Source of the DNA: Agapanthus africanus
Lineage: Eukaryota > Streptophyta > Magnoliopsida > Asparagales > Amaryllidaceae
Reading direction: 5' to 3'
NCBI GenBank assembly: GCA_030015575.1
Contig: CM057337.1
Span: 295,702,044 to 295,766,043 of the forward strand
Length of the DNA stretch: 64,000 bases
This document shows, in pieces, positions 9,585 to 20,043 of this stretch (position 1 is the stretch's first letter; every line of letters begins with the position of its first letter). A program made the position numbers and the translations under genes. Under the pieces are notes generated by a model. It saw nothing but the letters and a program-made list of their open reading frames with translations. It had not been told where the DNA came from and ran no database searches.

Positions 9585-11721
9585 TGTAGGGTTCCTAGGC
9601 ATACTAATGAGGTCTCACAAGGCATCAACCATGCCAATTTCAAATTTTTCCGGTGCCGAGAAACCCTAACTAGATCGTTCACTAGATTTTAGGCGAAACT
9701 ACAAGATACTAAACTGCTTTAGTACTAAGTGAATGGAAATACAACCTTTGTAGATCCGGTCCTCTACCTCCATAGCTCCGTGACGATGTCCCTTCGCTGC
9801 GATCATCTGATCCCGGGCTCTAGTGTTGATTTCATCGAAGAAATGATCGGGCTAGGTCGTCGACATCGATGCCGAAGATGATCTACGTCGAGGCAACACA
9901 AGATCAAGCTCCAACTTCAACAAGTCATGAAACTTGTGAAGAAAACACCCTATACTACTTGGCAAGCGGTAGAGGATGAAGAAATAGGAACTGGGTTCAC
10001 TTTGGATTTGGATATCTCACTCTTTTTCTCAAGTCACCATTAAAGGATGCAAGGTTTTCTTCATCTTGAAGAAGAAGAAGAAGAAGAAAAGAATATGATA
10101 AGAAATATTGGAAAATAGAAAATAAGTCATTCTTATCATATAGCAACCATGGTCAAGTGTAGAGAATAAACTAGGGTTAGGTTTAATGGTTAGGTTAAGG
10201 CTAAGAAACAAAATGATCAAAGCTTCAAAGCTTCAAGAAGTTTCAAGAAAGAAACAAAAATAGCCACCATTTTATTCTTGCCAAAATAAATGAATAAAAG
10301 AATAAATAAATGATTAAATAAATTAAATATAAACCTTAACCATTAACCTAAACCCATGGTTTAAAGCATACACTTCCAAGTTTGCATGTATCATCAAATA
10401 TGATACAATCTTGTGCACAAAAATATATCACATATACAATGTGCACAAACAAGTGAGAAAAATATCTTAAGTGAACCAATATTAGTTAATGTAAAATAAT
10501 ATATCAAATATATAATTATACATTAAATAATTAAATCAACACTTGATTTAACGATCCGGTCACATCACATATGACCGGCTAATATCGAATGTATCGACTT
10601 ATCGAATCAATCCTTGATTCGATAACTAGGTTATATCGCATACAACCAATCGATACATTCATCGCGAGAATAGAATACGGTATCACATATACGCATTATT
10701 CTCGGTCCCGCACATATCTCATATGCGCTCCTATTTCGTTTCGCTTGAGCCAGGAAACCTCTGTGCAGGACTCTAAAGACTCGTCAATACGCCGGCAGCA
10801 GGTGATGATCATATCAAACACACACAAGCCGCAAGCGGTCTGCTAAACGTAACGGCCACCCGGGTATTAAGTGATCAGAAGATCGACGAGCAAGCCCGCT
10901 CACACTCCTGTGAATCCAACCAGTAACACTTACCGTACAGTCCGGTCTGATTGTCTGATATGTCGCATATCTTGCCTAGGGGTGGTAAACGTCAGACCCC
11001 AGTAGCTCGATAAGTCGTGTCAATATGAGGTCTATAACAGTTCGAGATACTACTGATAACACTTACCAGTAAATCTCAGCAACCCTGGCCAGGGATTTTC
11101 GGTTATAGCCAATCGAACACAGCCTAACATCAACTCCCTATACCGGGAGAGACGAATCCCCTCCTATCGCTCATTGCCTCCATGTAATTCGGGACTGTAC
11201 CCAAAAACCACCGTTTTGCACGCCCTCTTGGACGTGGTAAGGTGGAAATCAAAGCACAGTGGGAATCACACAAGACTCTATGACGATCTCGGGTCTACAG
11301 ACTAACCTGTACCAGTGTCACCAGAGAACTGCCATCTGACGTAAGGTATAATACCATCTGGGAGTTCTCGGCGAGTCCGTCCTGTGTACCCAGTCTCAAC
11401 TGAGCACCCGTATATCCTCTCTGATGTCAAACACCAATGGATATTGGATCATCCATCGCCCATCTGTATGGGTCGAGAAGGTATACGCTAGTCTACTCTG
11501 GTATATCGATGCCCCGTCTCGATATACCCACGACTAGGGACCTTGAAGGATGTACTTATAGACTACCATGTCCCCACTAGTATGACCCGCATCATAGTCC
11601 AGGTAGTCAAGTACACATCCTAAGGGCTTTACCAACATGTAACAGAGAGACAATCAGTATACACGTTAAGGTAAAGAGCAACCAGATAGCATACTATCAT
11701 GTCGAGCAAGAAAGTCCTCCC
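9585..11721 (-). repeat. Element A 5' LTR (right), larger part
   Basis: Begins TGTAGGG and follows the left LTR until CTCCC at 11717-11721, where element B interrupts it. The remaining 76 bp stand at 22232-22307 after the second CTCCC (22227-22231). Rejoined, the length is 2213 bp, equal to the left LTR. A TATA-like TCTATAAGTACATCC lies on the minus strand around 11550-11564. Confidence 0.93.
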
Positions 11722-12368
11722 TGTAAGTCCACGTTGCGACCCCCGGTTCTTACGGGGAGGCGGAAACGGTATAAAATCAAAATTTTAACGCAAGTGGCAA
11801 CATGGACTAAGCTAGGTCGGGATCTTTACCTAAACTAAAACTAGCATACTAAGCTAAAGATATTTAGCTACTCGGATGAAGATGGTTATACCTAAACTTG
11901 AACTCCTTCTCTTCAAGCTCCGATGGTGGTTCGATGGCTCCTTCTCGTTGTCTCCGTACGCCGAAGATAGATCCACTTGAAAGCTCCAACCTTTAGCTCC
12001 TTCTTCGTTTTTGAAGAAACTAGTTCACTTGGTTTGCTAAACCTAGTGAACTAGAATGAGTAGAGATGATTTAGAATGGGATTTTATCTATGGTTCTTGA
12101 TTCTCAACTCATGAGACAAGAGAACCATAGATCAAGAGAGGGAGCAAGAGGTTGAGGGTGAGAGCAAGAGGAGAGCTCAAGAACAAGAGAGAGAATGAGC
12201 AAGAAAGAATGAGCAACTCTTTTGTCTTTCACCCTCTCATAATCCAAAGTGATCATAACTCATCATATCAAAAAAGTCTTATGTGATGGTTAGAAGCAAC
12301 CATAACCTTATCATGTCATGCACTCATTTTACTCAAATGAGCAAGCAAGAAAAAGTCTTTGGCATGAA

Positions 12369-12388
12369 ATGATAACCATGGTTATCAT
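12369..12388. repeat. Perfect 20-bp palindrome in LTR B
   Basis: ATGATAACCATGGTTATCAT reads the same on both strands. It is repeated exactly in the right LTR at 20692-20711 and lies directly beside the GTCAA array. Confidence 0.9.
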
Positions 12389-12390
12389 GA

Positions 12391-12488
12391 TGGTCAACTA
12401 GTCAAGCCTAGTCAACCGGTCAACAAGTCAACAAAAGTCAACAAGTCAACAAAGTCAACAAGTCAACAAAAGTCAACAAGTCAACAAC
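12391..12488 (-). promoter_or_regulatory. Array of W-box-like TTGAC motifs in LTR B
   Basis: Eleven GTCAA units (TTGAC on the sense strand, the core bound by plant WRKY factors) in about 100 bp, spaced mostly 8-10 bases. Four more lie at about 12558-12590. The array recurs at 20714-20811. If transcription starts near the TATA-like motif at about 13647 the array lies in the transcribed part, so it may be a minisatellite rather than a promoter element. Confidence 0.5.
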
Positions 12489-13639
12489 CATATCACCATA
12501 ATACTTAATTAATATAATAGTTAATCACATATCATATTCTCATTAGGGTTGAGCAAAATGTCAAATAGTCAACGGTCAACTGTCAACAACCCTAATGAGA
12601 ATCCGCAGCCTATGCCTCCCTGTCAACTGTGCATACACACCCGCATCCGCGTTCTGAGGAACACGAATGCAAACTGGATAAATCCAATCCCATAAGGTAC
12701 ACTAGGATCTGGCTTAAACCAAAGCCCGCTAGTATAAACTGTCCGGACACTGTACGTGCACAAGTGCACGGATGTGACCGAACCCTGTCGCAAAACCATG
12801 CGACCTGTCGCAATACCATGCGACCTCTACTCTTTTGCCTAAAGGCGAAAAGCTTTCTGTGTGGGACTCTAAAGACTCGACACTACGCTGGCAGTGGGTT
12901 TAACCACTGACCGCAAGCGGCACTAGCTGTGCGTAACGGTCCCCAGGTAATGCCGACAAGAAGACCGACGAGGCGAAACCCATCTGAACTCCTACTGAGC
13001 CTGAGTGTGACATTCTCCGTACAGTCCGGTCTGTTCGTCTGATACATCGCATGGCGGGCCTAGGGGGCGGTAAACGTCAGTCCCCCAATAGCGGTACAAG
13101 TCGTGCCGGAGTGAAGCCCAATACACCCTGAGATAACAATGGAAACCTACCAGTATATCTCGTTTGCCCTGGCCAGGGACTACTCGTGTAATGGCTCTCC
13201 TAGACACAGCGCGATGTCAACCCCCAATACCGGGAGAGACGAATCCTGTCTAACCGTCACTGCCTCCAAGTGCTTCGGGACTGCACCCAACCACCACCTG
13301 TTTGCACGACTCCTTTGAGCCGTGGTAGGGTAGTGATCAAAGTACAGTGGGAACACACCCGAGGCGAAGTGACAGTGTCAAGTCAGCGGACTAAGCTGTA
13401 TTCATGTCACCTGAGAACTGATAACTGACGATAGGTATAATACCAACTAGTCAGTTCCCGACGAGTCCTGTCCAGTGTACCCGTAACCTAACGAGCACCC
13501 GCATACTATCTCAAGTACGACGTACTGACGGCTGTGGGACAGACCGTCTCCCACACTGGGATAAGAAGCGCATGCGCTGGTCTACTCCGGAGTATCGATG
13601 CCCTGTCTCGATAGTCCTGCGACCAGGGACCTGAATAAG

Positions 13640-13654
13640 GATGTGCTTATAGAT
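13640..13654 (-). promoter_or_regulatory. TATA-like motif shared by copia LTRs
   Basis: Minus strand reads TCTATAAGCACATCC. The same motif occurs in the right LTR of B (about 21962-21976), in D (about 25741-25755 and 33631-33645) and in sense in the solo LTR (42110-42124). It lies about 250 bp inside the 5' end of each LTR, suggesting a short U3. Conservation across families supports promoter use; the start of transcription is not shown. Confidence 0.5.
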
Positions 13655-13903
13655 TACCCAGCCCCCACTAGTGTGACTGCCATCACAACGCTGGTAATCA
13701 AGCAAAGATCCTAAGGGCTCCACTAATGCGTATAAGTGATATACTGAAATAAACACAAGTACACATTGAAGTAGAAACAAACCAAGTAGCATACTACTAT
13801 TTTGAGCAAGATTGTATATACAAGGTGAATATCCCAAGCATCCATTAAGTAATATACAAACTAGTATGATACAGTAATGGCCTCTAGGGCATATACACTA
13901 ACA

Positions 13904-13917
13904 ATCTCCCACTTGCA
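13904..13917 (-). promoter_or_regulatory. Polypurine tract of element B
   Basis: Minus strand TGCAAGTGGGAGAT lies between the pol stop codon (13918-13920) and the 3' LTR, with no gap on either side. Confidence 0.88.
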
Positions 13918-16900
13918 CTAAGGCCATGTACTGGCGTATCGAAGACCTATCATCTCGATCAGCCGCTCGAACTGAGTCTGGGGCAAGGCCTTGGTGAATG
14001 GATCTGCAGTGTTGTCTTCTGAAGCGACTCTCCGAACCTCGATCTCCCGGCGATCCACGATTTCCCTGATCAGGTGATACCGCCTCAAGATGTGCCTGGA
14101 TCTCTGATGGGACCTGGGTTCCTTCGCTAAAGCTATAGCCCCGTTGTTGTCGCAATACAGAGGTATTGGATCAACAATGGACGGAACCACCTGAAGTTCT
14201 TTCAAGAACTTCCTCATCCAGACAGCTTCTTTTGCGGCATCAGATGCAGCGATGTATTCCGCTTCCATCGTCGAGTCTGCAACGGTTTCCTGTTTGGAAC
14301 TCTTCCAACACACCGCCCCTCCATTGAGGGTAAAGACAAAACCCGACATGGACTTGGAATCATCCTTGTCACTCTGGAAGCTGGAGTCAGCAAAGGCCTC
14401 GATCTGGAGGTCTTTTCCGCCATACACCAAGAACATCTCCTTAGTCCTTCTCAGGTACTTGAGAATGTTCTTTACCGCTATCCAGTGTTTCTCCCCAGGG
14501 TTAGACTGGTACCGGCTTACCACACTCAGTGCATAAGCTACATCCGGTCTGGTACACAACATCGCATACATTATAGAGCCTACCGCAGAAGCGTAGGGTA
14601 TAATAGACATGCGATCCCTCTCCAAATCAGTCTTGGGAGACATCTCTTTAGAGAGGGTGATCCCGTGACAAGCCGGTAGGTTACCGCGCTTGGAATCTTC
14701 CATACTGAACCTCTTCAGTATGGTGTCGATGTACCTGGACTGTGAAAGTCCTAATATCCTCTTGGATCTGTCACGGTAGATCCGGATACCCAGAATGTAT
14801 GAGGCATCACCCAGGTCTTTCATGGAGAACCTGTGTGACAAGAACCCCTTGACAGATTGTAGCATAGGAATGTCATTTCCTATTAAGAGAATGTCATCCA
14901 CGTATAAAACGAGGAATACTACAGTTCTCGCTACAAATCTACTATAGATGCATGGTTCATCTGGATTTTTGATAAAGCCAAATTCTTTGACCGTCTCATC
15001 AAAGCAGATGTTCCAACTCCGCGATGCCTGCTTTAGTCCATAGATGGACTTAAGCAACTTGCACACCTTTCCGCTGCTCCCACTCTGAATGAAACCCTCT
15101 GGCTGGTACATATAGACACACTCGACTTAAGCAACTTGCACACCTTTCCGCTGCTCCCACTCTGAATGAAACCCTCTGGCTGGTCCATATAGACACACTC
15201 CTCTAAATTTCCATTTAGAAAAGCTGTCTTTACGTCCATTTGCCAGATCTCATAATCGTGGAAGGCAGCAATGGCAAGAAGGATCCGAATGGATTTCAGC
15301 ATGGCTACTGGAGAAAAGGTTTCGTCGTAGTCCAAGCCAGGTCTTTGACGAAACCCCTTTGCTACCAGCCTAGCTTTATAGGTCTCAACCTGTCCATCTA
15401 CACCAATCTTCCTTTTGAAGATCCACTTGCATCCTACGGGTTTTACCCCGTCTGGAGCAATGTCCAATGTCCATACCTTGTTGGTGTACATGGACTCCAT
15501 TTCGGTCCGCATTGCATCCAGCCATTTCACTGAGTCAACGCTCTGAACGGCCTGCTGGAAGCTAGTAGGCTCATCATAATCTATGATGCAATCCTCTCTA
15601 TCCCCGTCTATGAGAAAACCGTAGTATCTCTCGGGCGGATGAGACTGCCTACTACTCCTGCGGAGCGGCGTAGGAATGTCCTGTTCTGTTGAACCCTCTG
15701 GTTCCATCAAGCTTTCAGTAACAGTCTGTGGTTCTGGAATTTCTTCCAGTTCTACTGCGCTCCCACTTATTTCTTTTTCTATGAACTGGTGTTCTAGAAA
15801 GTGGGCATGTCGAGAAACAAGAACTTTTTGTTCCTCTTCACAGTAGAAGAAATATCCCTTGGAATTCTTTGGATATCCCACAAACTTGCACAGTACTGAG
15901 CGTGCCTCGAGCTTGTCCGCATGCTGCTTTTTGACAAAAGCTGGACTTCCCCATATCTTAATGTGATTAAGATGGGGTCTCTTCGCACACCACATCTCAA
16001 ATGGCGTGGTAGGCACAGTCTTAGTGGGAACTCGGTTCAAAAGGTATGCGGCTGATTCTAGCGCATACCCCCAAAATGATCGCGGTAACTCAGCATTACC
16101 CATCATGGACCGCACCATATCCAATAGGGTGCGGTTCCGTCTCTCCGATACACCGTTATGTTGCAGGGTGTATGGAGGAGTAAGCTGAGAGAGAATTCCG
16201 TTCTCTTTTAAATAGTCCAGGAACTCGGCACTTAAGTATTCTCCACCTCGATCCGATCTTAGAATCTTAATACTTTTGCCGGTCTGTTTCTCTACTTCAT
16301 TCTTATACTCCTGGAATTTTCCAAAGGCCTCGGACTAATGTTTCATTAAGAAGACATAACCGTACCTTGAGAAGTCATCCGTAAAAGTAATGAAGTAAGA
16401 ATGTCCGCTTCGGGCATGTGTAGACATTGGACCGCACACGTCACTGTGTACGAGTCCCAAGAGCTCGCTCGCTCTTACTCCATGTCCAGTAAACGGAGTC
16501 TTTGTCATCTTTCCTTTGAGACAAGATTGACAAGTGGCATATGATTGATATTCGAACGCATTCAAATATCCTTCTGTATGCAACTTAGTCAACCTTCTCT
16601 CATTGATGTGACCCAATCTACAATGCCATAAGAAAGTCTGATTTATTTCTGGAGACTTTCTTTTGTGTGTATTCTGGACATTAAAAATCTGTGGTTGGTT
16701 TAACACGTATATACCATTACTCAATGTACCTGACCCAATCAGAACTTGATTAAGGTGAATGTTTACAACATTACTTACAAACGCAAATTCATAACCTTCT
16801 TTAGAAACTAAAGATACAGAAATGATATTACAAGTTGCGTTGGGTACAAAAAAGCAATTACGCAAAACCAAAACATGTCCATCTGACATTCCCAGGTGAT

Positions 16901-17945
16901 AGTCCCCCACGGCTTTAGCATCCATGCTAGCTCCGTTTGCAACTCTGAGGGTCATGTCACCTGCCTTCAAAACCCTACGGTTTCTCAACGCCTGCAAAGA
17001 ATTACAGATATGAGATCCTGATCCGGTATCCAATACCCAGGAAGTAGAGTTTATTGAAAGACAGTTTTCAATAACATACACACCTGAAGCTGAAGCTGCA
17101 ACCTGCTTCAATTCCTGTGTTCTGGCCTTCCAGGCCCTGCAATCATTCTTCCAGTGTCCTTTCTTATGACAATAGAAGCATTCTTCCTTATCCACAAGCT
17201 TCCCCGCTATCTTTGTTGCTTTACCTTTTCCCTTCGTATCCACTTTACTAACACCGCCCCTTGGTTTGGCGGGGGCCTTCTTCTTCTTTCCCTTGGCTTT
17301 CGCCTTGGACCTAGAAGAAGATGATCCTCCTACAAACAAAGTGGATGTATCCCTACCTTTCTGTAGGGTGCCCTCTGCGCTCCTCAGCATGTTGAGGAGC
17401 TCTGAAAGTTCAACCTCCTTTTCTTGTAAGTTGAAGTTCAGTATAAACTGGGCGTAAGTGGAAGGAAGGGACTGGAGAACTATATCCGTATATAGCTCAC
17501 TCTCCAATGTGATCCCTAGGTCAGCGAGCTCCTCAATGTAGCCGATCATCTTTAGCACATGCTCGGCTACTGATGATCCGACGGCCATTCTTGTCGAAAA
17601 TAACTTTTTCGACGCTTCGTATCTTGCGATACGTGATTGCTCTCCATACAGTTCTTTTGTATGGAGCAATATGGACTCCATGTCCATATTCTCATGCCTC
17701 CTCTGATGTTCGTTGTCCATCGAGGCAAGCAGGAGGCATTTGGCCTTCGCGCTATCAATCTCCCAAGTCTTACGGATTTCCTTATCCGCGACACTGGAAG
17801 TTGGACCAGGGACAGGGGGAGCTTTGGTGGTAAGAAGATACCCCAGCTTGTCATAAGTGATTGCTATCTTGACATTCCTGAGCCAATCTTTGTAGTTTGG
17901 CCCTGTCAGTTTGTTTTTATCTAGGAGTAACTTAAGTCCAGTCAT
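13918..17945 (-). pseudogene. Element B Gag-Pol polyprotein, one frame with two lesions
   Basis: Encodes the copia Gag-protease-integrase-reverse transcriptase-RNase H polyprotein, which would act in virus-like particles and insert cDNA into the genome. The first ATG is at 17945 (MTGLKLLLDK). Gag is followed by a basic stretch and a zinc knuckle (CFYCHKKGHWKNDC, about residues 256-269), protease DTGSG (about 306-310), the integrase HHCC finger, and core motifs HSDVCGP and TDDFSRY, with DRGGEY in frame downstream. The reverse transcriptase keeps YVDDILLIG and RNase H keeps ADSSF, EAEY and CDNN. Lesions: a TAG at 16335-16337 where relatives have lysine, and a 77-bp tandem duplication near 15047-15200 that shifts the frame. 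Apart from these it is open for about 1,317 codons, normal for copia. It ends right at the PPT. Confidence 0.93.
15047..15200 (-). repeat. 77-bp tandem duplication in the reverse transcriptase of B
   Basis: The unit from GACTTAAGCAACTTG to TAGACACACTC begins at 15047 and again at 15124 with one substitution (TACATATAG versus TCCATATAG). It repeats the segment coding for QPEGF...SGSSGKVCKLLK. As 77 is not a multiple of three, the frame is lost. It was not seen at this place in A or I, so it arose in B or its recent source. Confidence 0.9.
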
Positions 17946-18444
17946 GTTGATTGGTCGCTGCAATTAGGAGAGAGAAGAAGAAACACTCAGCATGATGCTC
18001 TTGCAAGTTTAGAGTGGTTTTTAGTTTGTCTAAACAGGATGGCTCCCACTGTTTCTCGAATCCCTCCTCAAACCATAAAGGAAGAATTAGTCAGGATCAA
18101 TCCCACCGTACAATACTTGCTTAACCGTTCAGCCAGGCCGGTGTCGGTACTTCAAGGGAGGTTTTCCAACGCTTTCGCGAAGTTCCTTAATTAGAGAACC
18201 TCTTTTCCCTGGGGGCGTAGCCCCGCTAACACCTTTCTAGGCACCTACTAGGTTTATAGCATTGATCGTTAAGTGAGAAATTTCCCGAGGAGTAGCATAT
18301 ACTCACAGTAGGATAGGGATCCAAATATCATTGCGTGACGAAACTGAAGGAATCCTACCAGAATCATCACACTCCAAATGGTATGCAAATCTAGCAAGTT
18401 TCAGTACTTATGAAACTCCCGATGTGGATTTTTTGCCCCATGCT

Positions 18445-18654
18445 CTTATGGCCTTGACTTTGGCCAAAATATCATAAGTCACATGTCAAGTTCTACCCGT
18501 CATTATCCAGGTTAATTTGGATCCATCCGTACCTACCCTTGACTTTGGCCAAAATGGCAGTACGACTGTCCCAAACCAACGCATCTATCTATGCTACACA
18601 TGAACACCCAATAGCTACCAATCACTGTGCCTTGACTTTGGCCAACATACACAG
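18445..18654 (-). ncRNA. Triple stem-loop module of element B leader (core TTTG)
   Basis: Stems CTTATG/CATAAG (18445-18450, 18473-18478), CGTAC/GTACG (18528-18532, 18560-18564) and CTGTG/CACAG (18625-18629, 18650-18654), all perfect and all different. Each loop contains CTTGACTTTGGCCAA on the plus strand. Loop lengths are 22, 27 and 20 bases; the middle copy of F is also 27. Confidence 0.8.
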
Positions 18655-19147
18655 CTTGAATACTATTGACTATTCATGTGAAACAACGGAGGGCTACGGA
18701 TGGTTTTGGCAAAACCGTGAACGTAGTGAACTTGATATGGTCGATGGAACGAGATAGCTTTTAAAAGGAGTGGCTCAAGCTCCGCATTTAAAAGTTGTTT
18801 TTGAAAAGAACCGAGTGGTTTTTCGAGAGTGTTCCAACGACTTTAACTTGGTTTATTATCTTGCATTAGTTCTTTTAATGCGTGATATTCTTGCATTAGT
18901 TCTTTTAATGCGTCCCATCATTAAATCCTACCATTGCAGAAAACAACCAAAATATGACGTACGCTTATGCCATTCGCATTCGCCACGGGGCCCCGTCATT
19001 ACCCGTTAGGTTACTTAACTAACGACAGAGCGGGGGCTGGGCTAGCGCGTCTGTAAAACATAAGCAACGCCTAAATAATATCATATATAGATATACTGCA
19101 ATGATAAACATTTCAGATCACAGATAAATACATTGGATATACTAGCA

Positions 19148-19183
19148 ATCTGTAATTTGTACGAGCCTGTAACAAAAACAGAT
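19148..19183 (-). ncRNA. GAGCC-loop hairpin of leader B
   Basis: ATCTGT (19148-19153) pairs with ACAGAT (19178-19183); TTTGT and AC continue the stem with bulges, closing on GAGCCT. It is 36 bases long, the same as in A and I, although the stem sequence is unrelated. Confidence 0.65.
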
Positions 19184-20031
19184 AACACGGTCGCGGTGAA
19201 TAGCCAAAACCCCACCCAAGACCCCTACGGGTGCGGCAAACTACCCGCCAAGTACCCGAAGCGTAGCAACCTCCCTCATCTCCATGAGTAGGCCACTCGA
19301 CACTTCGGCATACCCGGTAGTTTGTGCACCCCTCCATGGGTCTATCCTAGGAGCAAAAACAGTAAAAAGAAATTATACAATGACGGCTACAACCCCTTCC
19401 CGGTTGTGCGGCCATACAAATAATTATTACATCAATTTACAAATTTACATGAATTGCAAGAAAAGAAAACTCTCGTCTCACAACCCCCGGCTATTCACCC
19501 GCGACAATCCAACATATTTATATACACATTCTAGCACATTACAGATCATGTATAACCCCGACCAATCGACTTATAGCGATTAGCCGACGTTCAATACATG
19601 CAAACATCACAGATATAACCATCATAGTCAAAGTGCAGTGAAGTTCGGAAAAAATACGGAATTATAGGACCCCAAAAGGAAATTTCTTTTCTGGAAAATC
19701 TGGGCACATATAATATATATCAAAAATCCCAAAACCAACACAGACACACACTGCACGAAAAACGATGCACAGAAGACGACAAAGCGCGGCGCTTCCGCGG
19801 CGGATGCCTAGCTCGCGCGGCGGAAGGGCGGCGGTTTGGACGAATTACTGTATCGTTTTTCTTGGGTGTTCACACAAAACCCTGAGCCGAATTTACAAGT
19901 GTAAAGTTTTTCATTTTGAGCCAAAAAAAATTTCAACAGAAACTCAGTTTTTGTAAAAGTTTGGTTTTTGGATTTTTCCGGTTCCGAACTTCGTTACACT
20001 TCACTACCAAGCTAGTTTAAGTTTAGTTAGT

Positions 20032-20042
20032 CTCTGATACCA
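20032..20042 (-). promoter_or_regulatory. Primer binding site of element B
   Basis: Minus strand TGGTATCAGAG, one base inside the 5' LTR at 20044. The match to initiator tRNA-Met stops here: the next bases are AC, not CC as in A, D and E. Confidence 0.9.
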
Positions 20043-20043
20043 C

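Larger units (their letters stand above)
11722..13903 (-). repeat. Element B 3' LTR (left)
   Basis: 2182 bp, TGTAAG...CTAACA on the plus strand. It contains a 20-bp palindrome (12369-12388), an array of GTCAA motifs (12391-12488), duplicated GTCGCA/TGCGAC hairpins (12787-12824) and a TATA-like motif (TCTATAAGCACATCC on the minus strand, about 13640-13654). Small open frames here also occur in the right LTR and are chance frames. Confidence 0.95.
17946..20031 (-). other. Element B untranslated leader
   Basis: About 2.1 kb from PBS to the gag ATG with no plausible coding frame. It holds the triple stem-loop (18445-18654), a GGTTTT/AAAACC hairpin in the conserved GGAGGGCTACGG stretch (about 18688-18716), a duplicated piece ending TTTTAATGCGT (about 18860-18913), a CGTTAG/CTAACG hairpin near 19002-19023, the GAGCC-loop hairpin (19148-19183) and a GC-rich patch (about 19774-19834). 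It lacks the 147-bp repeats seen in A, D and I. Confidence 0.75.

Noticed and set aside
12610-13837. Several open frames of 70-110 codons in LTR B, also found in the right LTR
   Set aside because: They sit in non-coding LTR sequence on both strands without protein features; presence in both LTRs is explained by the repeat.
18451-18654. Loop palindrome TTGGCCAA in B and D as a general kissing-loop dimerisation site
   Set aside because: A, I and F have no palindrome at this place, so dimerisation through this loop cannot be the shared role.
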